Source: Methanosarcina barkeri 3 (GTDB lineage: Archaea; Halobacteriota; Methanosarcinia; Methanosarcinales; Methanosarcinaceae). Taken from it: a stretch of 64,000 bases of DNA. Below are positions 50,683 through 60,086 of the stretch, one piece after another; position 1 is the stretch's first letter; every line of letters starts with the position of its first letter. Below the pieces are notes generated by a model. The model saw only the letters and a program-made list of their open reading frames with translations. It was not told the DNA's origin and did not search any database. Made by a program: the position numbers and the translations under genes. The stretch lies in assembly GCF_000970305.1 (NCBI RefSeq), contig NZ_CP009517.1, positions 2,294,001 through 2,358,000 of the forward strand, in the 5' to 3' direction.

Positions 50683-51012
50683 TTATTCTTCAAGAACTTC
50701 CAGAAGCTTCCTGATTTTATCATTTTCTATCGAATAGAGTCTCATTTTTCCTTCTTTTCTTACTTTAATTATCCCCCAGTCCTGCAATTTTGCAAGGTGC
50801 ATTGAGGTATTGGACTGGGTTCTACCAATGAGTTCAGGAATCTCGCAGGCGCATAGTTCTCCTTTACATAACTCTCCGTTAAAGCCATCGGATTTATTCG
50901 CCTTGTATTTGCGCTCAGCCTCAAGAAGAGCCTTGATTATCCTGTATCTTGTATCTTCGCTCAGTGCCTTGAAAAGCTGGACATTTTTTTCATCAATCAT
51001 ATCAATAAACAT
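50683..51012 (-). CDS. ArsR family winged-helix regulator
   Basis: A 109-residue metalloid- or metal-responsive repressor. Helix three carries ELCKGELCACEIPE with C49, C54 and C56, close to the ELCVC motif of ArsR/SmtB proteins that bind arsenite or cadmium. The recognition helix follows in TQSNTSMHLAKLQDWG, then the wing. An insertion of charged residues at about 31-47 is unusual. The target genes are unknown; none of the neighbours is an arsenic gene. An alternative start is ATG 51000. Confidence 0.9.
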   Translation of the reverse strand: MFIDMIDEKNVQLFKALSEDTRYRIIKALLEAERKYKANKSDGFNGELCKGELCACEIPELIGRTQSNTSMHLAKLQDWGIIKVRKEGKMRLYSIENDKIRKLLEVLEE

Positions 51013-51137
51013 TGAACTTGAGAATATATAACTTTCTAAAGCTAAAATGGAAAATCAAGTAAATCAAGTACTTGATCGAGATGCATTTAAATAGCCTATA
51101 GGATTTAAATAGCCTATGGAATCAGGAATCTTCAATT

Positions 51138-51422
51138 TCATTTTCCGGCTGCTTTCTTAGCATCTTTTGTTATCTCTTTCATCATCGCTCCAACAAGGTT
51201 AGCTTTTTCACAGTGAGAAGCCTCTTTTGGCTTGCAGTTCAGGAGAACGCTCATGAGTCTATCAGCCATCCGGTAGAACTTGAGATCTTCAAGCCGGATC
51301 AAAAGTGCGGATAAGTTTTCGCTGAACTCCCTACATTTGTCATGGTTACAGACAGCTTCATCATGCAACTGGCATACCGTTTGCAGATCTTCTATTATTT
51401 TCCTTGGGATGTTCTCGACCAT
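51138..51422 (-). CDS. Hypothetical cysteine-containing small protein
   Basis: A 94-residue protein that I cannot place in a family. It is helical and has five cysteines (C17, C25, C30, C63, C71), several near histidine, which could bind a metal. It starts with MVENIPRKIIEDLQT and ends with a Lys/Ala-rich helix. It lies upstream of and in the same direction as the ArsR gene, with about 125 bases between them. Confidence 0.7.
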   Translation of the reverse strand: MVENIPRKIIEDLQTVCQLHDEAVCNHDKCREFSENLSALLIRLEDLKFYRMADRLMSVLLNCKPKEASHCEKANLVGAMMKEITKDAKKAAGK

Positions 51423-52111
51423 AGAAATCGATCCGGTTAGTAGTTATATTAAATAATTTAAAAAGAAGTTGAAAGTATAAAAGTAAAACTTAACAAAGCG
51501 AAAAGCGAGAAAGTGAAATATGAGAGAGTAAAGAATCTTCTGGTATCTATTGTATTTACACACATAAGATACGAAGTATATGAACTGTTGACTTAGGTCC
51601 ATAGTGGTTGGAACATACTTCAACGTGCAACTTACCATAAAGATTTACGATGTTCTATTTATCAGTTTTGGAATAGATACTATCTAACTCAATAAAATAG
51701 ATAGCATTTGATATAGAATGGATAATTAGTCTATATATTACATTCAAATCTAAGATCCAATGAAAATTTTGGGTATTTATTTCGAATAAATATGAAACAA
51801 AATTTATATATTATGCTAAAAGTGTTTAGATGAGTATTAAGAGGTATGCGTTCCAGGAGGATAAACGGTCACGTTCAAATTTTACAGGTAAAAATAAAAC
51901 TTTAATTTTCTTGGCAATTTGATGATATTGATCCCAGAATCAAATTAGAAAAATATATATATTTATGCGCATATGTGTAAATTCGAAATATATTAATTTC
52001 TTTTGCAACTCGCATCAGTTCAATAAATAGTTAAAAAACGGTTAACCTGGAAGTTACCAGATTGCCTGAGAAGAAGTATAGAAAAGAGCAAGATTTAGGA
52101 GTCCGAAAAAC
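51423..52111. other. AT-rich intergenic region
   Basis: About 690 bases between a leftward and a rightward gene, so it holds two promoters. TATA-like runs occur near 51735, 51800 and 51950-51962. No gene, repeat or structured RNA is clear. A rightward frame at 52062-52277 overlaps the methyltransferase gene out of frame and is rejected. Confidence 0.5.
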
Positions 52112-52813
52112 ATGTCAAGATCAAATATCTGGAAAGATTTTTTTAAAGATAAGAAGCATGGAGGGCACAGATATTCATCTGAGGATTTTCTTTCTATGGA
52201 GGCAAGGGAAAAATTGTTTCACCTTGATGGAGGTAAAAGACTTCTTGATTTTGGATGCGGGGCCGCAGAACTCCTGACTTACTATGCTCCGGAGTATGAG
52301 CAGCTTGTGGGAGTGGATTTTTCTGAATCTATGCTAGAAGAAGCTAGTAAAAGGATTAAGAAAAAAAAGTGCCAAAATATAGATCTAATTCTTGCTGACC
52401 ATGAAACTCTCTGGGAAAAACTGAACTCTTCTTTTGATCGAATAACTGCAGCCGGTGTAATTCAGTACTTGACATTTCAGGAAATTGATAAATTTATCTC
52501 CGATGCATCAAAGTATCTGAATGAAGATGGTAAAATTGTACTTTTTGATATTCTGGACTCCCGCTTATATCCATTATGGAAGATAGGTCTATTCTCACAA
52601 GATGCAAACGGTTTCAAAATTTTATGTAAAACAGGTTTCGAGTTTAGGACTGCAATATCTTCAAGTCTGAGAAACCGTCCAAAAGATATTCTTGGATTTG
52701 CCCACAATCCTTACACAGTAGAGAAAATTGCAAGTAAGCATGGTTTTAGAATGATTTGCGTACGTTCAATGTATTACGAGTACAAATATCATGCGATAAT
52801 GTTTCGAGCTTAA
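52112..52813 (+). CDS. Class I SAM-dependent methyltransferase
   Basis: A 233-residue methyltransferase. SAM-binding motif I reads LLDFGCGAAELL (about 44-55), followed by the acidic loop LVGVDFSESML, a motif DLILADHETL and post-motif FDRITAAGVIQYLT. The fold and length suit small-molecule or lipid methylation, but no substrate can be named. The start ATG has AGGAG nine bases before it. A secreted deacetylase-like protein and an acetyltransferase follow. Confidence 0.9.
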   Translation: MSRSNIWKDFFKDKKHGGHRYSSEDFLSMEAREKLFHLDGGKRLLDFGCGAAELLTYYAPEYEQLVGVDFSESMLEEASKRIKKKKCQNIDLILADHETLWEKLNSSFDRITAAGVIQYLTFQEIDKFISDASKYLNEDGKIVLFDILDSRLYPLWKIGLFSQDANGFKILCKTGFEFRTAISSSLRNRPKDILGFAHNPYTVEKIASKHGFRMICVRSMYYEYKYHAIMFRA

Positions 52814-52865
52814 AAGGCTGTTCAGACGGACATTAATTAAGGAATATCAAGTTTGGTTAAAAATA

Positions 52866-54680
52866 ATGCAAAATTGGTGTGGTGGTTTAGTGAACAGCCG
52901 TAGTCACCTAAAAAAATTTTTTCTAATACCGTTTATATTTGGTAGTTTGTTTATTGGAGGAACTGAAGCTTTCTCCTGTAAGGATACCTCAAAAGTTCAT
53001 GAGAATATCAATCAAGGCATTCTTACCTTATTTTCACAAAATTACTCCAAATCTAAAAGTGTTCCGAAAAATGTTTTTATCGCAAAACTTCAGGGTAATA
53101 AGATTTATGACAAATTATACTCTGTAATTTATGGGATGCTTAAGTCAGAAATTTCTTTAAATACCTCAAAAGCACTACAGTATAAAGTAAGAAGAGACTC
53201 CTGTTCATGTCCATATAGTTTGTTTCCGGTTGCGGACACTGTTTTAGAATCCGGAGTAAATGGATATACGGCAGATTTAGTTAAATCTTCGGAAACTTAT
53301 AGATTCTGTGATGCTGCTTCTATCCCACTAGTTCACTATACAGAACAGCCAAGACAGATTGGATCACTGTACATTTGTAGGTTTGTACCAATGGTTAAAT
53401 GCACTTACCAAATCTCAATAGATCTAAAGATGGATGACCCACAAAGCTTTGTTGAGCTTAATACACCGGGTTCGAAGTTGATCCTCCATAAAATAAATAA
53501 TAATATTATATTAGAAAGTTATTTTAAAGATCCTTCCGGGAATATAAGATGCGAATCCATATCCTTTGAGAACACGGGAGAAAGGTCAAATTTTGCAATT
53601 ATGTTTGATGGGCAAAACAAAACGAATACAATTTTTGCAAAAGATGGCAACTGTATAGTAACACCTTTTTATAATACTGACAGGCAGAGACTACCGTATG
53701 TGGATATTTCAAATGGGTACATAAAGCTCACTTCTTTTGTACTTGGCAAAGGAACCTATCTCGATGTTGATATATACAGTATAAGCCAGATTGTAGATAG
53801 AAAGCTCATAACTGCAATTGGAAGTAATAGAATGCTGCCTTTCGGAATTGATGGCCCGCATTTTAGAAATACGACCGAACAGGGAATACGCTACCTTAAT
53901 AGCAAGAAAAATAAAGGAACAATATGGTTCGATATAGAACTCCTTGAACAATACAGCGAAGAAGACCGTGAATACTTACGCAGTCTGGTCATTAATGAGT
54001 CTTGGGATGTAGGTGTACATTACTCTAAAGAATTGAATAGTTTTCCGCTAGAACAAGCTTACAAGATAATGAATGAAGGATATCTATACGTGTACGAAAT
54101 AATTGGGCGAAAACCGACAAGCTGGTGCTCCATGAGAAACAGAGATAATATTCTGCATGCTCGTTATGCATATGAAAACTTAGGGATGCTCTGGAGAAAT
54201 GGAGACTCGGGAATTCATACGGAGAAATATATTGGAAGTCTGGAAGATAATACCTGGGAATGGTGGGAAACAGCATCTATAGCAGGCATAGTACACCCTG
54301 TCTTTACCCACGAACTTGATCTGGATCCGGCCGTAAAATATTCAATTAGTCGCTCAAAGTTTCGAAATTGGGTAGATAACTATGAGTCAAATAATATGTC
54401 CATAGTGTCTTTTCACGAGTACGATCAAGTAAGCCGAAACACATATGATGCCAGTTTTGAAAACCTGCAATATACTGAAAATTCTGTTCTTTTCGATGCA
54501 CACACAAATGGTGGTATTGCCTTTGTAAACGTAAACGTAAAAGCTGGAAGAGATACTCAGATTTACGACAACACATCTGGAAAATTCCTTGATTACGACA
54601 TAGAACAGGATAATTCGATTACGTTCTGGGTTGAAAACAATCATAGTTATATTATAGAGTTAAATAGTGCCGAATATTGA
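52866..54680 (+). CDS. Large secreted protein with deacetylase-like C-terminal domain
   Basis: A 604-residue secreted protein. An N-terminal hydrophobic signal (about residues 15-36) precedes a middle domain that looks like a concanavalin-type beta-sandwich (about 150-320). The C-terminal part (about 330-560) resembles the polysaccharide deacetylase fold: FGIDGPHFR, then GTIWFDIELLEQYSEEDR, WDVGVHYSKE and SIVSFHEYDQ in the places of the Asp and His metal sites. I cannot show that the catalytic set is complete. GTG 52890 with GGTGG in front is an alternative start. Confidence 0.7.
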   Translation: MQNWCGGLVNSRSHLKKFFLIPFIFGSLFIGGTEAFSCKDTSKVHENINQGILTLFSQNYSKSKSVPKNVFIAKLQGNKIYDKLYSVIYGMLKSEISLNTSKALQYKVRRDSCSCPYSLFPVADTVLESGVNGYTADLVKSSETYRFCDAASIPLVHYTEQPRQIGSLYICRFVPMVKCTYQISIDLKMDDPQSFVELNTPGSKLILHKINNNIILESYFKDPSGNIRCESISFENTGERSNFAIMFDGQNKTNTIFAKDGNCIVTPFYNTDRQRLPYVDISNGYIKLTSFVLGKGTYLDVDIYSISQIVDRKLITAIGSNRMLPFGIDGPHFRNTTEQGIRYLNSKKNKGTIWFDIELLEQYSEEDREYLRSLVINESWDVGVHYSKELNSFPLEQAYKIMNEGYLYVYEIIGRKPTSWCSMRNRDNILHARYAYENLGMLWRNGDSGIHTEKYIGSLEDNTWEWWETASIAGIVHPVFTHELDLDPAVKYSISRSKFRNWVDNYESNNMSIVSFHEYDQVSRNTYDASFENLQYTENSVLFDAHTNGGIAFVNVNVKAGRDTQIYDNTSGKFLDYDIEQDNSITFWVENNHSYIIELNSAEY

Positions 54681-54865
54681 TGGAATAACGGTTCTATACA
54701 GGATATTTTCTTGTGATCTACTTTGTTTATTTATGTGTAGTGCTGATACAGCTTTTTATCTAGTGAAAGATAAAAATGAGATATAATTAGGAAAATCTTT
54801 CAGCAATAGTTAGAATTGTCTTTGAAAACTTCATTAACAGCATAATTCACCAAGTAAGTGATCTT

Positions 54866-55432
54866 ATGAGCCTCTCAAAAATTTGCATTAAACCCATTAT
54901 GTATTTAATATATTTTAAGAGACTGATACGAGATGCTATTGGAGCTTTTCTTATAAGGAATTGGAAACAGACGGAAAAGGAGAGCGTGATGCCCATAGAG
55001 GATGTTATGCTTCCTGAAGTGTTTAGAATTCAAGAAGAAGGATTTGAAAATCAAGGACAGAACGAACTTATAAAATATTCAAGAAAGCTCAGGAAAATTT
55101 TTTATGTAATTAAGAGTCAGGATCAAGTGGTAGGTTACTCGACATACTACATACGATTAATCCCCTCCTTAAAAGGTTTCAAGAAAATATCAGTAATTTG
55201 TTCAATTTCGGTGGATAAGAGCTTTAGAAGGAAGGGTTTTGGTGAAAAGTTATTAAAAGAAAGCATTCAGGAAATGAAGTTAAACAAAATAACTTCGGTA
55301 TTATTGTATGTAAGTGTAAATAATACTTCTGCTATTAAACTATATGAAAAACTGGGATTTCGAATAATAAAGGAAACGAGAAACATTTGTGGTGACAAAA
55401 GATGTTATGAAATGGAATTGAATCTTGTCTAA
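54866..55432 (+). CDS. GNAT family N-acetyltransferase
   Basis: A 188-residue acetyltransferase of the GNAT fold. The acetyl-CoA site is SVDKSFRRKGFGEKLLKES (about 113-131, with R/Q-x-x-G-x-G), and the C-terminal LYVSVNNTSAIKLYEKLGF region is typical of RimI-like enzymes. About 45 N-terminal residues lie outside the fold, with a hydrophobic patch. Target unknown. It follows the secreted deacetylase-like gene but with a 185-base gap. Confidence 0.88.
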   Translation: MSLSKICIKPIMYLIYFKRLIRDAIGAFLIRNWKQTEKESVMPIEDVMLPEVFRIQEEGFENQGQNELIKYSRKLRKIFYVIKSQDQVVGYSTYYIRLIPSLKGFKKISVICSISVDKSFRRKGFGEKLLKESIQEMKLNKITSVLLYVSVNNTSAIKLYEKLGFRIIKETRNICGDKRCYEMELNLV

Positions 55433-55871
55433 TTGTTTTTGGTTTAATCATTATTTATTAAGTTTTTTAGTTTAATCATTACTGGTTTAATTGTTTTTGA
55501 TTTAACTATTAGTTCTTGATAACTTATTAGATTCAATCATTTTTATATTTTGCCATTTATCGCTTTTAATGAATCTCTATTTTATATCTGGTAGTGTCCT
55601 GAATTTTCTATGAATTCAAAGCCAAATTTTTCTATACTGAGCATCATTCAGTTCTTTTAATATTTGATTCTCAAGCCACAAACTTATTAATATTCCGAGT
55701 TTTACAGAGAAATTGGAACGTTGCCATAGTGTCATCAAGTTACAGAATATAATTCTGTGGAATTTAGATTAGTTCAAATTGATTTGAACTAATCCTTAAA
55801 TATAAAAATCATAGTAAGGATATTGTCTTAACAGCTTAAGCCAAAACCATATGTAAAAAGGAAATACCGAA
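55433..55871. other. AT-rich intergenic region
   Basis: About 440 bases. The left part has short repeated runs based on ggtttaatcatt (55440-55520). A TATA-like run is at 55799-55806, upstream of the AhpD-like pseudogene. No other gene is seen. Confidence 0.5.
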
Positions 55872-56169
55872 ATGAGAATGCTTGAAGAATTTTTTCCAGA
55901 GTTTACCCAGAAACTGGACGAAATTGATCAGCTTTGCTCCGAAAAAAGGGTGATAGATAAAAGGACCTATCAGTTCATTTGCTTTGCTCTCTCCATTAAA
56001 GCCAGGTCAAAGACTTGCGTTCTTAAGCATTTTAAAGGTTCCCTGGAAGCAGGAACTACAATCAAGAAACTTCATATATTCTTGCCCTTGTAATGAGAGA
56101 AGCTGCAGGTGCCGACAACTGTGGACTCATGATGTAATTGGGGACTGGAAAGAAATCTTGAAAAATTAA
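55872..56169 (+). pseudogene. Frameshifted carboxymuconolactone decarboxylase/AhpD-like gene
   Basis: Three frames together encode a small AhpD/CMD-like protein. Frame one (55872 to about 56075) reads MRMLEEFFPEFTQKLDEIDQ and KRTYQFICFALSIKARSKTCVLKH. It then shifts to a frame with YILALVMREAAGADNC, and shifts again to THDVIGDWKEILKN before a stop at 56169. Continuous homologues have these three pieces in this order. Two frameshifts make the gene almost surely inactive, unless the assembly is wrong. It has an upstream AAAAGGAAATA-type site. Confidence 0.75.
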
Positions 56170-56329
56170 TACTTCCTGCAGTTGTGCAGGAGATGAAAAG
56201 TAAGTTCATTAACAGTAACTGTCTTCAAGAATAGTAACTTTCGTCAAGTTTATTTTCCAAATTCGACCCAGTAACTCGCTTTCAAGAGTTTTTCAAGACT
56301 AAAATTTATAATTAAAAATAAGGAATAAA

Positions 56330-57799
56330 ATGAACGAAAAATATCTGACGTACTTAAGGCAAAACTGGAAAAAAATAGGGCTTTCCACTGCAATTCTGAT
56401 ATTCTTGATTGCACTGGGAGTACTCATCTTCTATACTATAGAGTCCAACATTCCCCCTAAGACGTCAAACAATACTGTGTATGTAGCAGGAGACGGGAGT
56501 GGAGATTTTAACTGCGATGGAAAAGACGACCAGGTAGAGATAAACCAAGCTCTTGAATACGTTGCAAAAAATCAGCAGTTTTCAACCGTTCATTTGAAAG
56601 GTCCGAATACATACGTTATCTCCGATAGTATTCTAATCGGAAATAATACAACCTTAGAAGGAGACAATACGGCTGTAGTAAAACTCGAGGACAATGCAAA
56701 CTGGCCAGTGAGTAAGCCTATGATAACGCAGATGGACAGTGCTGGAGTCTATGGAGTCACTATAAAAGGGTTTGAAATAAATGGAAACCATGACAAGAAC
56801 GAAGATAGAAAGAAAGGGCAAGGATACTATAACATGATCAAGTTCCTTGACGCTGAAAACGTAGATGCTCATGGTATGTATATGCATGACGGACATGGAG
56901 ACGGGTTAAGAGTAGAAAGAGGCTCCAATATCAAATTTTACAATAATAGAGTATATAAACTGGGGCACGACGGTCTTTTTGCCATCGATTGCCTGAATGT
57001 GGAGGCCTGGAATAACAGAATCACTTGCAGGACAAACAGCGGTCTTAGAGTCTGGAACTCAAATTACGTAAAATTCCATGATAACGTAATAGATTCCTTT
57101 TATCACTGGAGTGCAGGCGGTTCTGGAATTCAGATTGAGAAAACAACAGGTGTCGTCAACGATGTTGAGGTATATAACAATACTATCTATCACACTTATG
57201 GCCCTGGAATCTGGCTGATAGGTTATGGAGAGGCTTATCCCAAAGAAGAGGCGCAGAATGTCCATATTTACAAGAATACCCTCTATAACACAGGCACTAA
57301 CCCCAGTATTGACTGGGTAGGAGGGATCGTAACCAGTGGGTTCTATGATACCCTTATTGAGAAAAATGTGTTTGATAGAGTTTATCATGCAGCCATTATC
57401 CAGATGTATCCTCCTTCTTCCGAAGACAGAGACAGTTCAGTTGATCTTTCACCTCAGGGTACAGGTTACAGTACGATTGTCCGTAATAACATAATCATTG
57501 ATACCCAGAAGCGCAAAAAAGACCCTGAAGGGACAGGATACGCAGTGATTAATTATCTACCTGAAACGCATTCTTTTGTACTGGAAAACAACTGTCTGTA
57601 CAATAATAAAGGTGGAAATTATAAAAATGCAAGCTCAACAACTGACATTTATTCAAACCCTCTATTTGTAAACCATGGTAAACATGATTATCATCTGAAA
57701 CAAAACTCTCCCTGTATTGGGATAGGATACGTATCATCAGATTCTTCAAAAGAATTAGAGGTTAGTGGAAACAAGACAAATATAGGAAGGTATGATTAA
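56330..57799 (+). CDS. Membrane-anchored right-handed beta-helix protein
   Basis: A 489-residue protein with an N-terminal membrane helix (about 16-37) and an outside right-handed parallel beta-helix. Repeated strands of the type NVDAHGMYMHDGHGDGLRVE, NVEAWNNRITCRTNSGLRVW and NVHIYKNTLYNTG are typical of the NosD/pectate-lyase-like repeat family. Acidic and histidine-rich turns could be catalytic for polysaccharide. A DGSGDFNCDGKDDQ segment near residue 60 looks like a calcium site. It may be a surface carbohydrate-active enzyme or adhesin. AAGGA precedes the ATG by six bases. Confidence 0.85.
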   Translation: MNEKYLTYLRQNWKKIGLSTAILIFLIALGVLIFYTIESNIPPKTSNNTVYVAGDGSGDFNCDGKDDQVEINQALEYVAKNQQFSTVHLKGPNTYVISDSILIGNNTTLEGDNTAVVKLEDNANWPVSKPMITQMDSAGVYGVTIKGFEINGNHDKNEDRKKGQGYYNMIKFLDAENVDAHGMYMHDGHGDGLRVERGSNIKFYNNRVYKLGHDGLFAIDCLNVEAWNNRITCRTNSGLRVWNSNYVKFHDNVIDSFYHWSAGGSGIQIEKTTGVVNDVEVYNNTIYHTYGPGIWLIGYGEAYPKEEAQNVHIYKNTLYNTGTNPSIDWVGGIVTSGFYDTLIEKNVFDRVYHAAIIQMYPPSSEDRDSSVDLSPQGTGYSTIVRNNIIIDTQKRKKDPEGTGYAVINYLPETHSFVLENNCLYNNKGGNYKNASSTTDIYSNPLFVNHGKHDYHLKQNSPCIGIGYVSSDSSKELEVSGNKTNIGRYD

Positions 57800-57821
57800 C
57801 ACGGTTTTATTTATGCAAAAA

Positions 57822-58799
57822 TCAAAAATCATTCTCTGAGAAGTCCGTTAACTTGAGCTGTTTCGAACGGGAAAGTTGTGCCTGCATAGGTTTCATGTAG
57901 TCCCCGGACAAATGGTATTTTTTCATAAGAGAGCTGAGTATTCCGTAAAGTTCAGCCTTATAGGCTCTATCAGCCTCCCCTTTTGCATATAATTTGTGGT
58001 ATGGGTCAGTAAGATCAGGAAAGTTGAGTTCAAGGAAATCGAAGAAATGTTTTCTGGTTTCACCCCTGAGGTAAAGAATGCCAGGCAAAGCATAGTCAAC
58101 TTCACATTCGGCTGCAAGGGACATAATTTGCTCTAAATTTTGAGGACTGTCGGTAAGAAAAGGAAGAATCGGCATCATATGGATTCCGGTAATGACAGCT
58201 GTACTTTTAAAAGCCTGCAGGACTGAAAATCGTTTTTCAGGAGACGAAGCCAGGGGTTCCAGCAGTGAACTTACACTCTTATCCACCGTTGTAACCGTAA
58301 CCGCAACATTAACATATGTTATTTCAGCAAGTTCTGTTAGAAGATCGAAGTCTCTAAGAATAAGGTCCGATTTTGTAGATATAGTGACCGGATTTCGGTG
58401 TTTAATCATCAATGCCAGAACCTGACGCATCAGCCCGTACTCTGCTTCTGCAGGCTGATAACTATCGCAGACCCCACCTATATTAATTACTTCCTTTTTC
58501 CAGTTTCGTGCTGCAAGCTGCTTTTCAAGAGCTTCTAAGATATTGGTCTTTACATAAATCTTTTTAAAAAAGGCACAATCCCTTTCCTTAGAAGAAAGAC
58601 AAAAATTTTTTTTGGAATCTTCTAAAAAAGCAGAACCTTCTTTTTCTTCCAGATAGCTGTGAGAGTACATTGCATAACAATAATTGCAGCCATGCTCACA
58701 ACCTCTGTAGACATTAAGATCCCAGTGGAATGGTAGATTAATTCTACTGGATTTATTTATTCGGTTCAGAGCTTTTTTAACCTCGATTTCTTCGAACAT
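57822..58799 (-). CDS. Radical SAM protein of the spore-photoproduct-lyase-related family
   Basis: A 325-residue radical SAM enzyme. The 4Fe-4S binding motif is [18 protein letters not shown], a C-x3-C-x2-C motif at about residues 33-41, with a second possible motif absent. It has the [16 protein letters not shown] and [16 protein letters not shown] segments of the SplB/Rv2578c-like group, whose members often have unknown substrates. No partner gene is adjacent. Any role in DNA repair is not supported by the sequence. Confidence 0.87.
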   Translation of the reverse strand: MFEEIEVKKALNRINKSSRINLPFHWDLNVYRGCEHGCNYCYAMYSHSYLEEKEGSAFLEDSKKNFCLSSKERDCAFFKKIYVKTNILEALEKQLAARNWKKEVINIGGVCDSYQPAEAEYGLMRQVLALMIKHRNPVTISTKSDLILRDFDLLTELAEITYVNVAVTVTTVDKSVSSLLEPLASSPEKRFSVLQAFKSTAVITGIHMMPILPFLTDSPQNLEQIMSLAAECEVDYALPGILYLRGETRKHFFDFLELNFPDLTDPYHKLYAKGEADRAYKAELYGILSSLMKKYHLSGDYMKPMQAQLSRSKQLKLTDFSENDF

Positions 58800-58914
58800 C
58801 CTGGAATAAGATAGGAGTGAGAGCTATAATAAACTTAAGAAAGGAGAACTTAAGAAGAATTTTGTACCAGGAAATACATTCCAAAAATAGAAAATAAGAG
58901 CCTGCTCTCTATAA

Positions 58915-59745
58915 TTATTCTCTGTAAATTCCGTCTCCTGTAGTAAGTTTTCCTTCCGCCTTTACCCAGCCTTCCTGCGGGCCTGAAAGCCGGATAGAAA
59001 TTCTATCAACGTAGTCATTATATTGCCATCCATAGATCCACCATTCATTCCGGCTATTGAGCTCGACAAAAATCTGAACATCGGCATCATGAGACGTATC
59101 ATAGTGTGCATAGACAAGGCTTTCGTAATCAAAATATTCAGGATTGAGATGCTCAGATCGGGGAACTATAGGTTCTTCTTCGGATTCTCGAAGATTATGT
59201 TTGGGTAGGAGTACGGGCTCATTACCAACAGGAAATCTGGTATTAATCATATGTTCAGCCTTTACATTGGTCCCGAAATCAAACGATGTCAAAACTGGAG
59301 TTTCTTCTGAGTATTCATTGGACTCCACTATTTGTTCTTCTTCCTCAACTTCATCTTCAATATTTTCAGATCCATGCTCAGGCTCGGGTACAGCTACAGG
59401 AAGAGAATGATAAACAGGTTTAATTTCGGCAGTTTCCATTTTGAACATTAGTCCATGCTCAGTATCTTCAAGGCTAAGATTCCAATTTGAAGGCTTATTG
59501 TAATAATCACCGTTCACTATTTCCAGTCCTACTTCGGATTCATTCTCAAAAACCGGAATAGGCAAATACAAAGTTACATTTTGCAGAGTTCTGTTGCTTT
59601 CTATAATTATACCGTATTCATAATTACTCATAAGACTGTCATTATACATTTCTTCGTTTTCATTTTCCAGATACATTGAACCCAGCACAAGCAAACAGAG
59701 AAAAAATAAGACAAATCCTCCAAAAATGGTCATCTTTCTGTTCAT
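58915..59745 (-). CDS. Hypothetical membrane-anchored secreted protein
   Basis: A 276-residue protein of unknown family. It has one N-terminal hydrophobic helix (about 6-25) and an outside domain. The middle (about 125-150) is a run of Glu/Asp, probably a flexible linker. Flanking segments have beta-sheet character, such as YEYGIIIESNRTLQNVTLYL and SIRLSGPQEGWVKAEGKLTT. No catalytic motif is visible. It is transcribed leftward, divergent from the radical SAM/EgtD-like cluster, so the two could share control sites. Confidence 0.75.
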   Translation of the reverse strand: MNRKMTIFGGFVLFFLCLLVLGSMYLENENEEMYNDSLMSNYEYGIIIESNRTLQNVTLYLPIPVFENESEVGLEIVNGDYYNKPSNWNLSLEDTEHGLMFKMETAEIKPVYHSLPVAVPEPEHGSENIEDEVEEEEQIVESNEYSEETPVLTSFDFGTNVKAEHMINTRFPVGNEPVLLPKHNLRESEEEPIVPRSEHLNPEYFDYESLVYAHYDTSHDADVQIFVELNSRNEWWIYGWQYNDYVDRISIRLSGPQEGWVKAEGKLTTGDGIYRE

Positions 59746-60031
59746 TGTCAGTCACTTTCCTCTAAAAATTGAAAGAGACTATGTGAGGAAGACAATTAAA
59801 CCTTACTCAGTTTATAATCAGGAAGAATAAGAATAATACTGAATTTGTCACATTGTGTTAAATGAGTTATAAAACGAAACCAAAGTAAGTGGAAAAACGA
59901 AACCAAAGTAAATGGAAAAAAGAAACCAAAGTAAATGGAATATTTTGTTTACTGGCTATACATTACATTTTTATCAGTTAGAAGATAGACTCAAAAAGCA
60001 CTTAGTTTCTTGTAATTTGATAAGGAACGTC
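59746..60031. other. Divergent control region with a 22-bp repeat
   Basis: Region between the leftward secreted protein gene and the rightward radical SAM gene. Three tandem copies of a 22-23 bp unit (59872-59939) lie upstream of a strong TATA box. An ORF at 59912-60184 spans the repeat and TATA element and is rejected. Confidence 0.5.
59872..59939. repeat. Three tandem copies of a 22-23 bp unit
   Basis: Units start at 59872, 59894 and 59917 with the core acgaaaccaaagtaaatgga. They lie about 95 bases upstream of the TATA box of the radical SAM gene and could be regulator sites. Confidence 0.8.
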
Positions 60032-60040
60032 AAATATATA
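60032..60040 (+). promoter_or_regulatory. TATA box of the radical SAM/EgtD-like cluster
   Basis: The run AAATATATATTT is a strong TATA element. Initiation about 25 nt downstream would fall near 60062, which argues against the ATG at 60048 as the start of the radical SAM gene. Confidence 0.5.
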
Positions 60041-60086
60041 TTTTTATATGTGGGAGAAAAAATTAAAGAACCTGGAGACTATAAGC

